Assembly: GCA_016199835.1 (NCBI GenBank)
Contig: JACQFX010000009.1
Location: 1 to 64,000, forward strand
DNA from: Nitrosomonadales bacterium
GTDB lineage: Bacteria > Pseudomonadota > Gammaproteobacteria > Burkholderiales > Gallionellaceae
Direction: 5' to 3'
DNA length: 64,000 nucleotides
Shown: in pieces, positions 35,284 to 44,713 of the stretch
Numbering within the stretch: position 1 is the first letter of the stretch
Layout: each line of letters opens with the position of its first letter
Notes under the pieces: generated by a model
Database searches by the model: none
Seen by the model: the letters and a program-made list of their open reading frames with translations, nothing else
What the model was told of the DNA's origin: nothing
Translations under genes and position numbers: made by a program

Positions 35284-35598
35284 CTAAAATAATTCATCCT
35301 GCTCTGCAAGCGCCGCTTCGATACTGGCTTGCATGGAACCGATTCTACGCTTGAACTCACCCATGTCAAAGCCGCTGCCGATGCGCGTAGTCAGCAACTC
35401 GTGAGAGATATTCAAAGCCGCCATGATCGCGATGCGCTCCACCGATGCGATTTTGCCCGCATCGCGAATCTCGCGCATTTTCTTGTCGAGGAAAGCGACC
35501 GCCTCCAGCAATTCGGCGCGCTCATCCTCGGGACAGGCGACACGGAATTCGCGATCAAGGATGGTAACGTCCAGCGTTTTGATTTTATCGCCGCTCAT
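35284..35598 (-). CDS. zapA: Cell division protein ZapA
   Basis: 104 aa. Small FtsZ-ring stabiliser; begins with the beta-strand segment KTLDVTILDREFRVACPEDE, followed by a long coiled coil (LLEAVAFLDKKMREIRDAG, IAIMAALNISHELL). The ATG overlaps the stop of the preceding small coiled-coil gene. The downstream 6S gene completes the usual zapA-ssrS pair. Confidence 0.92.
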   Translation of the reverse strand: MSGDKIKTLDVTILDREFRVACPEDERAELLEAVAFLDKKMREIRDAGKIASVERIAIMAALNISHELLTTRIGSGFDMGEFKRRIGSMQASIEAALAEQDELF

Positions 35599-35795
35599 GC
35601 TCCCTCTTCCGGCAATTGCGCCAGCAGGCGCTCCAGACGTGATTGGGCATTGCCGATTTTATCCTGGCATAGCCGGCCCTCACTCAGCGCCTGTGCCAAC
35701 TCCTGGCGCAAGCGATGATTCTCGCCGCGCAGGCGCTGGGTCAGTTGCACCAGTTGCGCCAATCTGTTTTCCAATATGTCGAGTTCTGCTTGCAT
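35595..35795 (-). CDS. Small coiled-coil protein of the zapA operon (TIGR02449/ZapB-like)
   Basis: 66 aa, entirely helical heptads (LDILENRLAQLVQLTQRL, LRQELAQAL, LERLLAQL). Proteins of this size and position regularly precede zapA in proteobacteria and are called TIGR02449 family or SlyX/ZapB-like. A role with ZapA at the division ring is suggested by context only. Overlaps zapA by 4 bp. Confidence 0.78.
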   Translation of the reverse strand: MQAELDILENRLAQLVQLTQRLRGENHRLRQELAQALSEGRLCQDKIGNAQSRLERLLAQLPEEGA

Positions 35796-35913
35796 GGTGC
35801 GAACTATAGTTTAGAAAAACCTGATCGGTCAAACGCTAACAAGGAATTTTGAAAGTTGTTTGGAGTAATGGGCACTTTAATTTTGCCGGCTCTGCTAAAA
35901 TGCGCCCTGCCTT

Positions 35914-36075
35914 GAGGTGCCGGACATGCGCAAGCAGTCCGGTTAAACGGGAAACAGGTGTGATGCCTGTGCTGCCCCCGCAACGGTAAACGAGTGTGGA
36001 TCTGCCAACGTGCCACTGTGAGCAATCATGGGAAGGCGGCAGATTAAAACTCGCGAGCCCGGATACCGGCCTTGG
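35914..36075 (+). promoter_or_regulatory. Cobalamin (B12) riboswitch
   Basis: All conserved blocks are present in order: GAGGTGCC, GGGAAACAGGTGTGATGCCTG, the core TGCCCCCGCAACGGTAA, GGGAAGGCGGC, and the B12 box GCGAGCCCGGATACCGGCC. It lies 150 bp upstream of the btuB-like start. No U-tailed terminator follows; a stem GTTCC/GGAAC near the start codon region suggests translational control. B12 is expected to shut off the receptor. The rest of the 428-bp gap from 35796 is A/T-rich promoter sequence. Confidence 0.95.
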
Positions 36076-36223
36076 GTTTGGTCAGGAAATGCTGCGGATG
36101 GCGCATGGACGACGAGATGGATAATCGCAAAGATTAGCCCGTATTTTCTTCCGATCATTTGCCTCATTTCCTGTATTTGAACGTTCCAACGGGGAACCTT
36201 GGAACTCACTCAGGAAAATCTCG

Positions 36224-38221
36224 ATGAAACAGCAGAAACTTCTCGCCGCCATTTTGTGCGCGGTCACTCCTTTGGCATACGCTGCAACCGATAACACGCT
36301 GGATGAAGTCGTGGTGACGGCCAAACGTTTTTCAGAAAACGCGCTGAAATCCGCATCGAATGTCATCGTCATCACCGCCGATGACATCCGCAATTCGCCG
36401 GCCATGAATCTGCCGGACGTATTGAAAACCGTTGCCGGCATTGATGTCCGTCCGATCTACGGAAATATGGGCATAGACGCAACAGTTGATATGCGCGGCT
36501 TCGGCGACACCGCGTCGAGCAACACGCTGATACTGCTCGACGGCCAGCGCCTGAACCCCATAGATTCCGGCGCCATCAGTTGGTCCACGATTCCGCTGGG
36601 CCATATCCGGCGCATCGAAATCATTCCCGGTGCAGGGGCCGTTCCTTATGGCGACCAAGCCAGCAGCGGTGTCATCAATATCATTACCGACAAGTCCGGC
36701 ACGCCCCAGGCTACCGTGGCGGCAACGCTCGGAAGCTACGGCTATCGCGGGGTGGACGCCGACGGGGCGGACGGCGGCGAACAGGGCTATTTCAACGTCT
36801 CCATGCATTACGCGGATTCGACTGGCTGGCGCCAGAACAGCCACATGAACCAGCAGGCTGTGAGCGGCAGCACCGGCTTGTATTCTTCGACAGGCAAATC
36901 GTTTCTCGACTACGCTTTGTACAAGGACGCATCCGGATTGCCGGGCAGCTTGTTCAGCGCAGCTTTCAGCGCCTACCCAACCAGTGCCAGAATGCCGCTG
37001 GACTCGCAAAAGCGCGACGGTTATCGTCTGCGCCCCGGGTTTGCCTATGCGCTTTCCGGCGTGCTGGATCTTGAGACGGAATTCTCGGTTGCCCGCGAAA
37101 ATTCCCATGGCGATTACGTCTCTTTCTCCAGCACTTCCGACCGTACCCGGGATACCTTATCCCTGACACCCAGGCTGCGCTGGCGGCACAATGCGGGGCA
37201 ATTCAACAGCGAAACCGTCTTGGGAGCGGATTTCTACGATGGCAAGGTGAACGCGCAGAGTAACGGGGCGGCATACCTTACGCCGGCGGTGCAGGACGCT
37301 GCGCAAAAGAGCACTGCGCTCTACATCCAGAATTCCACCGACCTGAACAGTAACTGGGTATTGCGCGCGGGCGTCCGCAATCAACGCATGGATCAGCGCG
37401 CCAGCCAGTCGGCATATACCGCAGACTTCGGGTTCGGCCCGACAGTCACTCCCGCATTCAACGGCGATGCCGTGCGTTCCCGCAATGCCTATGATCTGGG
37501 GCTGGTCTATCAGGCCGACGGCTGGCGCGCTTACGGCAAGATAGGCACGACCTTTCGCTTTGCCAACACTGACGAATTATTCGCCACCGACCCGTTTACC
37601 TATAATCCGGTGTTTGCCGGCGATCTCCGTCCGCAACATGGGACGATACGCGAGATGGGCGCGAGTTTCGGACAGGACGAGGTGCGCGGTACGGCCACGC
37701 TCTATCAACTGGACATGGTTGATGAAATCGGTTTCGATGGAGCCACGTTCGCCAACACCAACTTCGCTCCCACGCGCCGGAGCGGGCTGGAAGCCGAGCT
37801 GGATTGGCGCTTTGCCGCAAACCTCAAGGGGCATTTCTTCTATACCTATACCAATGCAAATTTCCGCGAGGGACTGTACGCTGGCAAGGAAATTCCGCTG
37901 GTATCCCGCGACAAGGCCGCAGCACAGTTGATTTGGCTAGACGGGCAACTGGGCAGTTGTTCGGTCATAGCCAATTATGTCGGGGATCGCCGTTATAGCG
38001 GGGATTTTGCCAATGCGCTGAGCAAGTTGCCCGGCTACCTGACGGTGGATATACAGGCAAGCCGCGACATGAAACCGTGGACCATCACCGCAAAACTGCT
38101 CAATGTATTTGATAAACGTTATGCGCCATACGGAGGATATTCCACGGGCTGGCACGATTACTACTATTACCCGGCAGATGCCCGGAGCTTGTTTGTGAAC
38201 GCTCGATACTCATTCCGGTAA
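36224..38221 (+). CDS. btuB: TonB-dependent cobalamin receptor (BtuB-like)
   Basis: 665 aa. Signal peptide cleaved after AYA (near residue 20), TonB box LDEVVVTAKR, plug domain with LPDVLKTVAGIDVR, RGFGDTASSNTLILLDGQRLN, VPYGDQASSGVINIIT, then a 22-strand barrel ending in Phe-Arg (NARYSFR). Imports corrinoids through the outer membrane using TonB energy. The B12 riboswitch directly upstream supports the substrate. No btuCDF or cob genes are in the window. ATG 36224 with AGGA upstream. Confidence 0.92.
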   Translation: MKQQKLLAAILCAVTPLAYAATDNTLDEVVVTAKRFSENALKSASNVIVITADDIRNSPAMNLPDVLKTVAGIDVRPIYGNMGIDATVDMRGFGDTASSNTLILLDGQRLNPIDSGAISWSTIPLGHIRRIEIIPGAGAVPYGDQASSGVINIITDKSGTPQATVAATLGSYGYRGVDADGADGGEQGYFNVSMHYADSTGWRQNSHMNQQAVSGSTGLYSSTGKSFLDYALYKDASGLPGSLFSAAFSAYPTSARMPLDSQKRDGYRLRPGFAYALSGVLDLETEFSVARENSHGDYVSFSSTSDRTRDTLSLTPRLRWRHNAGQFNSETVLGADFYDGKVNAQSNGAAYLTPAVQDAAQKSTALYIQNSTDLNSNWVLRAGVRNQRMDQRASQSAYTADFGFGPTVTPAFNGDAVRSRNAYDLGLVYQADGWRAYGKIGTTFRFANTDELFATDPFTYNPVFAGDLRPQHGTIREMGASFGQDEVRGTATLYQLDMVDEIGFDGATFANTNFAPTRRSGLEAELDWRFAANLKGHFFYTYTNANFREGLYAGKEIPLVSRDKAAAQLIWLDGQLGSCSVIANYVGDRRYSGDFANALSKLPGYLTVDIQASRDMKPWTITAKLLNVFDKRYAPYGGYSTGWHDYYYYPADARSLFVNARYSFR

Positions 38222-38258
38222 CCACGCTATGTAATCTGCTCGTTTCCGGAATAAACAG

Positions 38259-38284
38259 GGGCGGCAGCAATGCCGCCTTTTTGT
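38259..38284 (+). terminator. Rho-independent terminator after btuB
   Basis: GGCGGCA GCAA TGCCGCC followed by TTTTTG, 40 bp after the btuB stop and just ahead of msbA. Confidence 0.85.
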
Positions 38285-38317
38285 TTCGAGCTGTGGTTTT
38301 CTGCTAGAGTGCGCGCC

Positions 38318-40102
38318 ATGAATATGTCCAGTTCCCAGCTTTACCTGCGCCTGCTTAGCTACGTCAAGCCATACTGGCGCGTCTTTGCAGCGTCCATCTT
38401 CGGCATGGCCGTGACCGCAGCCACCGAACCCTTGCTCCCCGCCTTGCTTAAACCCATGCTGGATGGCACGTTCGTGCATAAGGATGATACCGTCATCAGG
38501 ATGGCGCCCGCGTTGATCCTGGCGATATTTTTCGTACGCGGCGTGGCCAGTTTCATCGGCACCTATGCCATCGGCTGGGTCGGCAACAAGGTGGTGATGG
38601 ATCTGCGCGAAGCGATGTTCCACAAGTTGCTTTCCCTGCCAACGCGTTTTTATGACGACCACGCCACTGGCAGCCTGATCTCGAAATTGACCTTCGATGT
38701 AACGCAGGTAACTGCTGCCGCCACCAATGTGGTGACGGTCACCATCCGCGATTCCATCATCATCGTTGGCCTGCTCGGCTGGCTGTTTTACCTTAACTGG
38801 AAATTGACGCTGCTCTCGCTGGTGATAGCTCCGATCATTACGGTCATCATCCGCGCCCTCAATGGCCGGATGCGCAATTCCAGCCGCGATTCACAGCGCG
38901 CGATGGGAAATTTTACCCAGGTAATAGAGGAAAGCATCACCGCGCACAAGGTAGTCAAATTATTTGGCGGCCAGCAATATGAGGGCAAACGCTTTAACGA
39001 AAGCGCCAACTGGGTGCGCCGCCATATCATGAAACAGGCCTCCATCGCCGCCGTCAACGTGCCTGTCGTGCAGATGGTAGCTGCGATTGCCTTGTCCATT
39101 ATCGTGTATATCGCCACCGAGCAATCGCGCAGCGACGAGACCACGGTAGGCGGCTTCCTATCCTTTATTGCCGCCATGCTGATGCTGACCTCGCCCATAA
39201 AACGCCTTACGGGTGTCAGCGAATTTATGCAGCGCGGCCTAGCGGCATCGGAAAGCGTGTTTGAGCTGCTCGACACGCCGGGCGAGACTGACACCGGAAA
39301 AATAGTGCTGGACAATGCCAGGGGCCACATCGGGTTCGAACATGTGCATTTGTCCTACAGGGATGATGAACGGCTGGCGCTGCGCGACATCTGCCTGCAA
39401 ATCCCGGCCGGGCAGGCCGTCGCGCTGGTCGGTGCGTCCGGTAGCGGCAAAAGTACCATGGCCAACCTGGTACCGCGCTTCTACTTGCCCACCAGCGGGC
39501 GCATCACGCTGGATGGACATGATCTTGCCGACCTGGCGCTGTCCAGCCTGCGCGCCAACATTGCGCTTGTCAGCCAGGAAGTGGTGCTGTTCAACGACAC
39601 GGTCGCCGCAAACATCGCTTACGGTCAAATGCGCGCAGTTCCGGAAGCGGAAATCATCGCCGCTGCCCAAGCCGCGCACGCGATGGAATTCATCCGCGAG
39701 ATGCCACAAGGCCTGCAAACACTGGTAGGCGAACGAGGGGTGCGCCTCTCTGGTGGACAGCGCCAACGCATCGCCATCGCGCGCGCCATCCTCAAGAACG
39801 CGCCCATCCTCATCCTGGACGAGGCGACTTCCGCGCTGGATTCCGAGTCTGAGCGCCATGTGCAGGCAGCGCTGGAAACCCTGATGCAGGGCCGCACTTC
39901 GCTCGTCATCGCGCACCGCTTGTCCACGATCGAGAAAGCCGACCACATCGTCGTCCTGCAAAAAGGCCAGATCGTAGAGACGGGCACCCATCGTGAACTG
40001 CTGAACAAGGGCGGCGTTTATGCCCAACTGCATCGTATCCAGTTCGACTGGAAAGAGACAGTGATGGAAACCGAGACGCCCCAAGAAGCTCCAACCTTGT
40101 AA
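38318..40102 (+). CDS. msbA: Lipid A export ABC transporter/permease MsbA
   Basis: 594 aa, full length. Half-transporter with six N-terminal membrane helices and a C-terminal ATPase: Walker [13 protein letters not shown] signature LSGGQRQR, Walker [14 protein letters not shown]-loop IAHRLST. Flips lipid A-core from the inner to the outer leaflet of the inner membrane. The start [20 protein letters not shown] matches MsbA; the frame is open 16 codons upstream, overlapping the btuB terminator, and that extension is not credible. The last 15 residues are an acidic tail. Confidence 0.92.
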   Translation: MNMSSSQLYLRLLSYVKPYWRVFAASIFGMAVTAATEPLLPALLKPMLDGTFVHKDDTVIRMAPALILAIFFVRGVASFIGTYAIGWVGNKVVMDLREAMFHKLLSLPTRFYDDHATGSLISKLTFDVTQVTAAATNVVTVTIRDSIIIVGLLGWLFYLNWKLTLLSLVIAPIITVIIRALNGRMRNSSRDSQRAMGNFTQVIEESITAHKVVKLFGGQQYEGKRFNESANWVRRHIMKQASIAAVNVPVVQMVAAIALSIIVYIATEQSRSDETTVGGFLSFIAAMLMLTSPIKRLTGVSEFMQRGLAASESVFELLDTPGETDTGKIVLDNARGHIGFEHVHLSYRDDERLALRDICLQIPAGQAVALVGASGSGKSTMANLVPRFYLPTSGRITLDGHDLADLALSSLRANIALVSQEVVLFNDTVAANIAYGQMRAVPEAEIIAAAQAAHAMEFIREMPQGLQTLVGERGVRLSGGQRQRIAIARAILKNAPILILDEATSALDSESERHVQAALETLMQGRTSLVIAHRLSTIEKADHIVVLQKGQIVETGTHRELLNKGGVYAQLHRIQFDWKETVMETETPQEAPTL

Positions 40103-40170
40103 GCGCACGCTCACATAAATTTCAGCTAAAATCTGGACAACTCCACCCATTTTGCGGCAAACTGCGCACC

Positions 40171-40617
40171 ATGAAAAAGCTATTGGTGCTGCACGGACCC
40201 AACCTTAACTTGCTCGGAAGCCGCGAGCCTGACGTGTATGGTCGCACCACGTTAGCCGAAATTAACGCAAAATTAGCGCAACTAGCTCAAGAAGGCGGTG
40301 CGCAATTGACCAGCTTCCAGAGCAATGCCGAGGCTGAGCTGGTTGGGCATGTACAGCAAGCCAGACAGGGCGGCATCGATTTCATCATTATCAACCCCGC
40401 TGCTTTCACTCATACCAGCGTTGCCTTGCGCGATGCGCTGTCAGCGGTCGCCATTCCCTTTATCGAGGTACATCTGTCCAATGTGTACGCCCGTGAGGCG
40501 TTTCGCAAACAGTCCTATTTCTCGGACATTGCTGTCGGCGTCATCAGCGGCTTGGGTGCAACCGGATATGAACTCGCTTTGCAGTACGCACTGCAAAGCC
40601 CCACAGGAGAGATATAA
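40171..40617 (+). CDS. aroQ: Type II 3-dehydroquinate dehydratase
   Basis: 148 aa. Shikimate pathway enzyme. Signature [20 protein letters not shown], catalytic Tyr in that segment, [19 protein letters not shown], and [14 protein letters not shown]. Immediately followed by accB, the common aroQ-accB-accC order in proteobacteria. Confidence 0.96.
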   Translation: MKKLLVLHGPNLNLLGSREPDVYGRTTLAEINAKLAQLAQEGGAQLTSFQSNAEAELVGHVQQARQGGIDFIIINPAAFTHTSVALRDALSAVAIPFIEVHLSNVYAREAFRKQSYFSDIAVGVISGLGATGYELALQYALQSPTGEI

Positions 40618-40618
40618 A

Positions 40619-41065
40619 ATGGATTTACGCAAACTCAAGACCCTGATAGATCTGGTCGAAAATTCCGGCATCGCCGAGCTCGAGATCAGCGAAGGCGAAG
40701 AGCGTGTGCGTATCACGCGCTCCACCGCTGCCGCACCACAGCAGTTCTATGCCATGCCGCAGCAGGTAGCCGCCCCCGCGCCACAGCCTGCCGCCGCAAC
40801 TGCCGAACCGGCAAAAGCTGCCGAACCGGAAGGCCATGCAGTGAAATCGCCCATGGTCGGCAGCTTCTATCGCAGCCCCTCACCGGGCGCCAAGGTTTTT
40901 GTCGAAGTGGGCCAGAGCGTAAGCGCGGGAGACACCCTGTGCATCATCGAAGCCATGAAACTGCTCAATGAGATCGAGTCGGACAAGGCTGGCATCGTTA
41001 AAGCCATCTTGGTGGAAAACGGGCAAGCAGTAGAATTCGGGCAGCCTCTGTTCATCATCGGCTAA
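40619..41065 (+). CDS. accB: Biotin carboxyl carrier protein of acetyl-CoA carboxylase
   Basis: 148 aa. N-terminal helix ([17 protein letters not shown]), an Ala/Pro-rich linker at about 45-75, and the C-terminal biotinyl domain with the biotinylated Lys in [13 protein letters not shown]. Start overlaps the aroQ stop region (one base after). Carries CO2 for malonyl-CoA synthesis together with AccC, encoded next. Confidence 0.96.
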   Translation: MDLRKLKTLIDLVENSGIAELEISEGEERVRITRSTAAAPQQFYAMPQQVAAPAPQPAAATAEPAKAAEPEGHAVKSPMVGSFYRSPSPGAKVFVEVGQSVSAGDTLCIIEAMKLLNEIESDKAGIVKAILVENGQAVEFGQPLFIIG

Positions 41066-41081
41066 TTCGGCTGACCTGATC

Positions 41082-42560
41082 ATGTTTGAAAAGAAACCGC
41101 CCGCCAAACAAGGCGAAAGCAAACCAGCCAGCAAACCGCAGGCTGGTTTGCTGAAGCGCGGAATCATGCGCGTAGCCGCACCCAAACCGGAGCCGAAACC
41201 CATCATGTTTGAAAAAATCCTTATCGCCAACCGTGGCGAGATCGCGCTGCGTATCCAGCGCGCCTGCCGCGAAATGGGCATCAAGACCGTCGCCGTGCAT
41301 TCCGAAGCCGATGCCGATGCCAAGTATGTGAAGCTGGCCGATGAATCGGTGTGCATCGGTCCTGCCCCATCGAACCAGAGCTACCTGAACATCCCAGCCA
41401 TCATCAGCGCAGCAGAAGTTACCGACGCGCAAGCTATCCATCCCGGTTACGGCTTTCTGTCGGAGAACGCCGACTTTGCCGAGCGCGTAGAAAAAAGCGG
41501 CTTCGTCTTCATCGGCCCGCGCCCCGAAACCATACGCCTCATGGGCGACAAGGTCTCGGCCAAGAACGCGATGAAGAAAGCAGGCGTGCCCTGCGTTCCC
41601 GGCGTGGACGGCGCATTGCCGGACAGCCCCGCCGAAATCGTCAAGATCGCACGCAGCATCGGCTATCCCGTCATCATCAAGGCGGCGGGCGGCGGCGGCG
41701 GACGCGGCATGCGCGTAGTGCATACCGAGGCCGCACTGATCAATGCCGTGACCATGACGCGCAGCGAAGCGCAAGCTGCATTCAACAATCCCGTGGTGTA
41801 CATGGAAAAATTTCTGGAGAACCCGCGTCACATCGAGTTCCAGGTAATGGCCGACCAGCATGGCAATGCCGTGTATCTGGGCGAACGCGATTGCTCCATG
41901 CAGCGCCGCCACCAGAAGATCATCGAAGAAGCGCCTGCCGCCCTGCTCAATGAACGCCTGCGCAACAAGATAGGCGAACGCTGCGCCGAAGCCTGCCGCA
42001 AGATCGGCTATCGCGGCGCGGGCACGTTCGAGTTCCTGTTCGAAAATAACGAGTTCTTCTTCATCGAAATGAACACGCGCGTGCAGGTCGAGCATCCGGT
42101 TACCGAGATGATCACCGGCATAGACATCGTACAGCAGCAGATCCGTGTCGCTGCCGGGGAAAAACTCAGCTTCCGTCAGAAGGACATCGTATTCAAAGGC
42201 CACGCCATCGAATGCCGCGTCAATGCCGAACACCCTTATAAATTCACCCCTTCGCCCGGCCGCATCACTACCTGGCACACGCCAGGCGGCCCCGGCATCC
42301 GCGTGGATTCGCACGTATACGCCAACTACTTCGTGCCGCCGCATTACGATTCCATGATAGGCAAGATCATCGCCTACGGCGACACGCGCGAACAGGCCAT
42401 GGCACGCATGCGCACTGCGCTGTCGGAGATGGCGGTGGAAGGCATAGACACCAACGTCCCGCTGCATCAGGAGCTGATGAACGATGCCGCCTTCATGCGC
42501 GGCGGCACCAGCATTCATTATCTGGAACACAAGCTGGCCGAACGTACCAAGGGCCAATAA
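41082..42560 (+). CDS. accC: Biotin carboxylase with 41-residue N-terminal extension
   Basis: ATP-dependent carboxylation of biotin on AccB. The standard enzyme starts at [16 protein letters not shown] (ATG 41205), but the frame is open from ATG 41082, adding a Lys/Pro-rich segment ([18 protein letters not shown]...). The extension itself begins MFEKK, like the true start, suggesting an imperfect duplication of the first codons. Neither start has a strong ribosome site. ATP-grasp residues are intact ([39 protein letters not shown]). I annotate the long form; the core begins at residue 42. Confidence 0.9.
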   Translation: MFEKKPPAKQGESKPASKPQAGLLKRGIMRVAAPKPEPKPIMFEKILIANRGEIALRIQRACREMGIKTVAVHSEADADAKYVKLADESVCIGPAPSNQSYLNIPAIISAAEVTDAQAIHPGYGFLSENADFAERVEKSGFVFIGPRPETIRLMGDKVSAKNAMKKAGVPCVPGVDGALPDSPAEIVKIARSIGYPVIIKAAGGGGGRGMRVVHTEAALINAVTMTRSEAQAAFNNPVVYMEKFLENPRHIEFQVMADQHGNAVYLGERDCSMQRRHQKIIEEAPAALLNERLRNKIGERCAEACRKIGYRGAGTFEFLFENNEFFFIEMNTRVQVEHPVTEMITGIDIVQQQIRVAAGEKLSFRQKDIVFKGHAIECRVNAEHPYKFTPSPGRITTWHTPGGPGIRVDSHVYANYFVPPHYDSMIGKIIAYGDTREQAMARMRTALSEMAVEGIDTNVPLHQELMNDAAFMRGGTSIHYLEHKLAERTKGQ

Positions 42561-42561
42561 T

Positions 42562-43452
42562 ATGGCTTGGCTCACGCTGACGGCCTTTGCCTCCGAACAG
42601 CAAGCAGAACGCCTGAGCGATGCGCTGATGGAACTCGGTGCGCTATCAGTGGATGTGCATGATGCCGATGCCGACACTCCGGCGGAACAAGCCATCTTCG
42701 GCGAACCGGGCGAACCTGCCGCTCATCTGTGGTCGCATAACCGCGTCACCGCACTATTCCCCCAGGATGCGGACGTCAGCGCCATCATGCTGGATGCAAC
42801 GCGGGCACTGGGGCTCGACCAGCCGCCCGCGTATCGCACCGACACGCTGGAAGACAACGACTGGGTGCGCCTGACCCAATCGCAATTCGAACCCATCCCC
42901 ATTTCGCAGCGCCTGTGGATCGTGCCCACCTGGCACACCCCGTCCGATCCCGCTGCCATCAACATCGTGCTCGACCCCGGCCTCGCCTTCGGCACCGGCA
43001 GCCATCCCACCACGCGCTTGTGCCTGCGCTGGCTCGATGCGAATATCAAGGGCGGCGAAACCGTGCTCGATTACGGCTGCGGCTCCGGCATCCTCGCCAT
43101 CGCCGCGCTCAAGCTCGGTGCGTCCAGCGCCATCGGCGTGGACGTGGATGCGCAGGCGGTGCAAGCCAGCCGCGACAATGCCCTTGCCAATGAAGTCACG
43201 GCGCAATTCTTCTTGCCGGACGCTGCACCCAAACTGCAAACCGACGTCGTCGTCGCCAACATTCTCACCAACCCGCTCAAGATGCTGGCCCCGCTGCTCG
43301 CGGGTGCAACGCGTCCGGGTGGCCGCATCGTGCTGTCCGGCATCCTCAGCGAACAAGCCGAAGACGTGATGAAAATCTACGCGCAATGGTTTAATCTGGC
43401 GCCTACCATCATGGACGAAGGCTGGGCATGCGTGTCCGGCGTGAAGCGATGA
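42562..43452 (+). CDS. prmA: Ribosomal protein L11 methyltransferase
   Basis: 296 aa. Trimethylates L11 residues using S-adenosylmethionine. N-terminal substrate-recognition domain (MAWLTLTAFASEQQAERLS), linker, then a class I methyltransferase fold: LDPGLAFGTGSHPTT, VLDYGCGSGILAIAALKLG, GVDVDAQAV and VVANILTNPL. ATG is one base after the accC stop. Followed without gap by the DUF3426 gene. Confidence 0.95.
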   Translation: MAWLTLTAFASEQQAERLSDALMELGALSVDVHDADADTPAEQAIFGEPGEPAAHLWSHNRVTALFPQDADVSAIMLDATRALGLDQPPAYRTDTLEDNDWVRLTQSQFEPIPISQRLWIVPTWHTPSDPAAINIVLDPGLAFGTGSHPTTRLCLRWLDANIKGGETVLDYGCGSGILAIAALKLGASSAIGVDVDAQAVQASRDNALANEVTAQFFLPDAAPKLQTDVVVANILTNPLKMLAPLLAGATRPGGRIVLSGILSEQAEDVMKIYAQWFNLAPTIMDEGWACVSGVKR

Positions 43453-44255
43453 CCACTTCGACGCAATGCCCACAATGCAACACCCGCTTCAAGATAACGC
43501 AAGAGCAACTTGATGCGCATCAAGGCCTGGTACGCTGCGGGTGTTGCCAGGCTGTGTTCAATGCCGCCGAACAATTACAGAACGACCAACCAAGCCCGCA
43601 ACTGGCTCTGCCTATCGTTGCGGAAGAAATCCAGCCCGCACCTATCTCAACGGTGCATGAAGAGCCGGATTTTATCCACATCAAATCCCCGGAAGAACCT
43701 TTCGCACCTGCTGAACCCATCACGCAAGCGACAAAAATTTTGTTCGCACATGACCCCGCTGAACCACCCGCAAAAAAATCCATCTGGCCGTGGGCTCTCG
43801 GCAGTGTGTCGCTGTTGATGCTGCTGTTGGGGCAGGTCGCCTACTTCTATCGTGTCGAACTTGCTGCCAACCTGCCCGGCCTCAGGCCCGCGCTCACGGC
43901 CTATTGTGGCCTGCTCCACTGCACCGTGCCGTTACCGCAAAAAGCCGACTTGATGAGCATAGAGTCCTCCGACCTGGAAGCTGACCCAACGCAAGCCAGC
44001 GTCATCACGCTCAACGCCCTGTTACGCAACCGCGCACCCCACGTGCAGGCTTATCCCAACCTCGAACTTACTCTTACCGATGCGCAGGACAAAGCTCTGG
44101 CGCGCCGCACCTTCCTCCCGACGGAATACCTCAAACCAGACGATGACGAGAAACAGGGGCTTGCGGCGAATCACGAGCTCAGCGTCAAACTGAATCTCGA
44201 CACCGCCGATCTCAAGGCATCGGGGTATCGTTTATTCCTGTTCTACCCACAATAA
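43449..44255 (+). CDS. Zinc-ribbon DUF3426 membrane protein
   Basis: 268 aa. N-terminal zinc ribbon of the MJ0042 type (CPQCNTRFKITQEQL then RCGCCQAVFNA), a variable acidic/Pro-rich linker, a membrane helix near 122-140 (WALGSVSLLMLLLGQVAYFY), and a DUF3426 domain outside. ATG overlaps the prmA stop. This pair is widespread in betaproteobacteria; the function is unknown. The gene ends 30 bp before the glycine riboswitch. Confidence 0.85.
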   Translation: MTTSTQCPQCNTRFKITQEQLDAHQGLVRCGCCQAVFNAAEQLQNDQPSPQLALPIVAEEIQPAPISTVHEEPDFIHIKSPEEPFAPAEPITQATKILFAHDPAEPPAKKSIWPWALGSVSLLMLLLGQVAYFYRVELAANLPGLRPALTAYCGLLHCTVPLPQKADLMSIESSDLEADPTQASVITLNALLRNRAPHVQAYPNLELTLTDAQDKALARRTFLPTEYLKPDDDEKQGLAANHELSVKLNLDTADLKASGYRLFLFYPQ

Positions 44256-44396
44256 CGAAGTCCGGTATAATCAGCCTGCCGTTCAGACCAATGGGAGAGT
44301 GTGCTACCAAGCACCGCCGAAGGCGCAACACCCGCAACCGCTCAGGCTCAAGGAACCGTTGGATCAGGCAAATCTGGAGAGCGTTAAAATCGTTGA

Positions 44397-44453
44397 ACTC
44401 GCGTAGCGAGCCTTTGTCCCCCTCTACCGCTTGCGGGAGAGGGATGTGGGATA
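44397..44453 (+). repeat. Dispersed repeat between the two glycine aptamers
   Basis: Contains CGCGTAGCGA, TTTGTCCCCCTCT and CCGCTTGCGGGAGAGGG. The same sequence, inverted, lies inside gcvPA (47130-47190). It can fold on itself (CCCTCT/AGAGGG). Confidence 0.8.
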
Positions 44454-44553
44454 ACCAGCCACTTGGCAATCGTTTTTTGATTGCTTAGTGGAATGGCTAG
44501 TAGTTCCACCAGAGGGGATTTTAGCCACCGAAGGGGCACACGAAATACTTGTT

Positions 44554-44620
44554 GTCATTCCCGCGAAGGCGGGAATCCAGTTAATAAAATTGCTGGATTC
44601 CGGGCCAAGCCCGAAATGAC
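44554..44620. repeat. 67-bp palindromic repeat inside glycine aptamer 2
   Basis: Starts GTCATTCCCGCGAAGG and ends CCCGAAATGAC, with arms GGAATCCAG/CTGGATTCC. It belongs to the same family as the elements at 48316-48398 and 58628-58749. It is flanked by CTTGTT and GAACAGG, which pair, so it caps an existing helix. Confidence 0.85.
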
Positions 44621-44662
44621 GAACAGGGTTGATCGCAATCTCTCAGGTACCAAGGACAGATG

Positions 44663-44695
44663 GGGCGCAGCACGGATTCGTGCTGCGCCCTTTTT
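44663..44695 (+). terminator. Riboswitch-controlled terminator upstream of gcvT
   Basis: GGGCGCAGCACG GATT CGTGCTGCGCCC then TTTTT. The first bases overlap the end of aptamer 2. Confidence 0.9.
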
Positions 44696-44713
44696 CATTC
44701 TTAGAAAGCAGAT

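Larger units (their letters stand above)
44288..44665 (+). promoter_or_regulatory. Tandem glycine riboswitch, interrupted by two repeats
   Basis: Aptamer 1 (about 44288-44390): GGGAGAGTGTG, CACCGCCGAAGGCGCAA, GCTCAGGCTCAAGGAACCG, TCTGGAGAGCG. Aptamer 2 (about 44505-44665): AGCCACCGAAGGGGCA and CTCTCAGGTACCAAGGACAGA. A TATAAT lies at 44266-44271. The usual short linker is expanded to about 110 nt by a dispersed repeat and a hairpin (CCACT..GCAATC/GATTGC..AGTGG). A second palindrome sits at the tip of a helix of aptamer 2. The GGGG ending the aptamer overlaps the terminator's 5' arm, so glycine should turn the gcv operon on. Boundaries approximate. Confidence 0.9.

Noticed and set aside
41055-42695. 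546-codon minus-strand frame opposite accC
   Set aside because: Typical antisense shadow of a GC-rich gene; His/Ala/Gly-rich with no domain. AccC on the plus strand is unmistakable.
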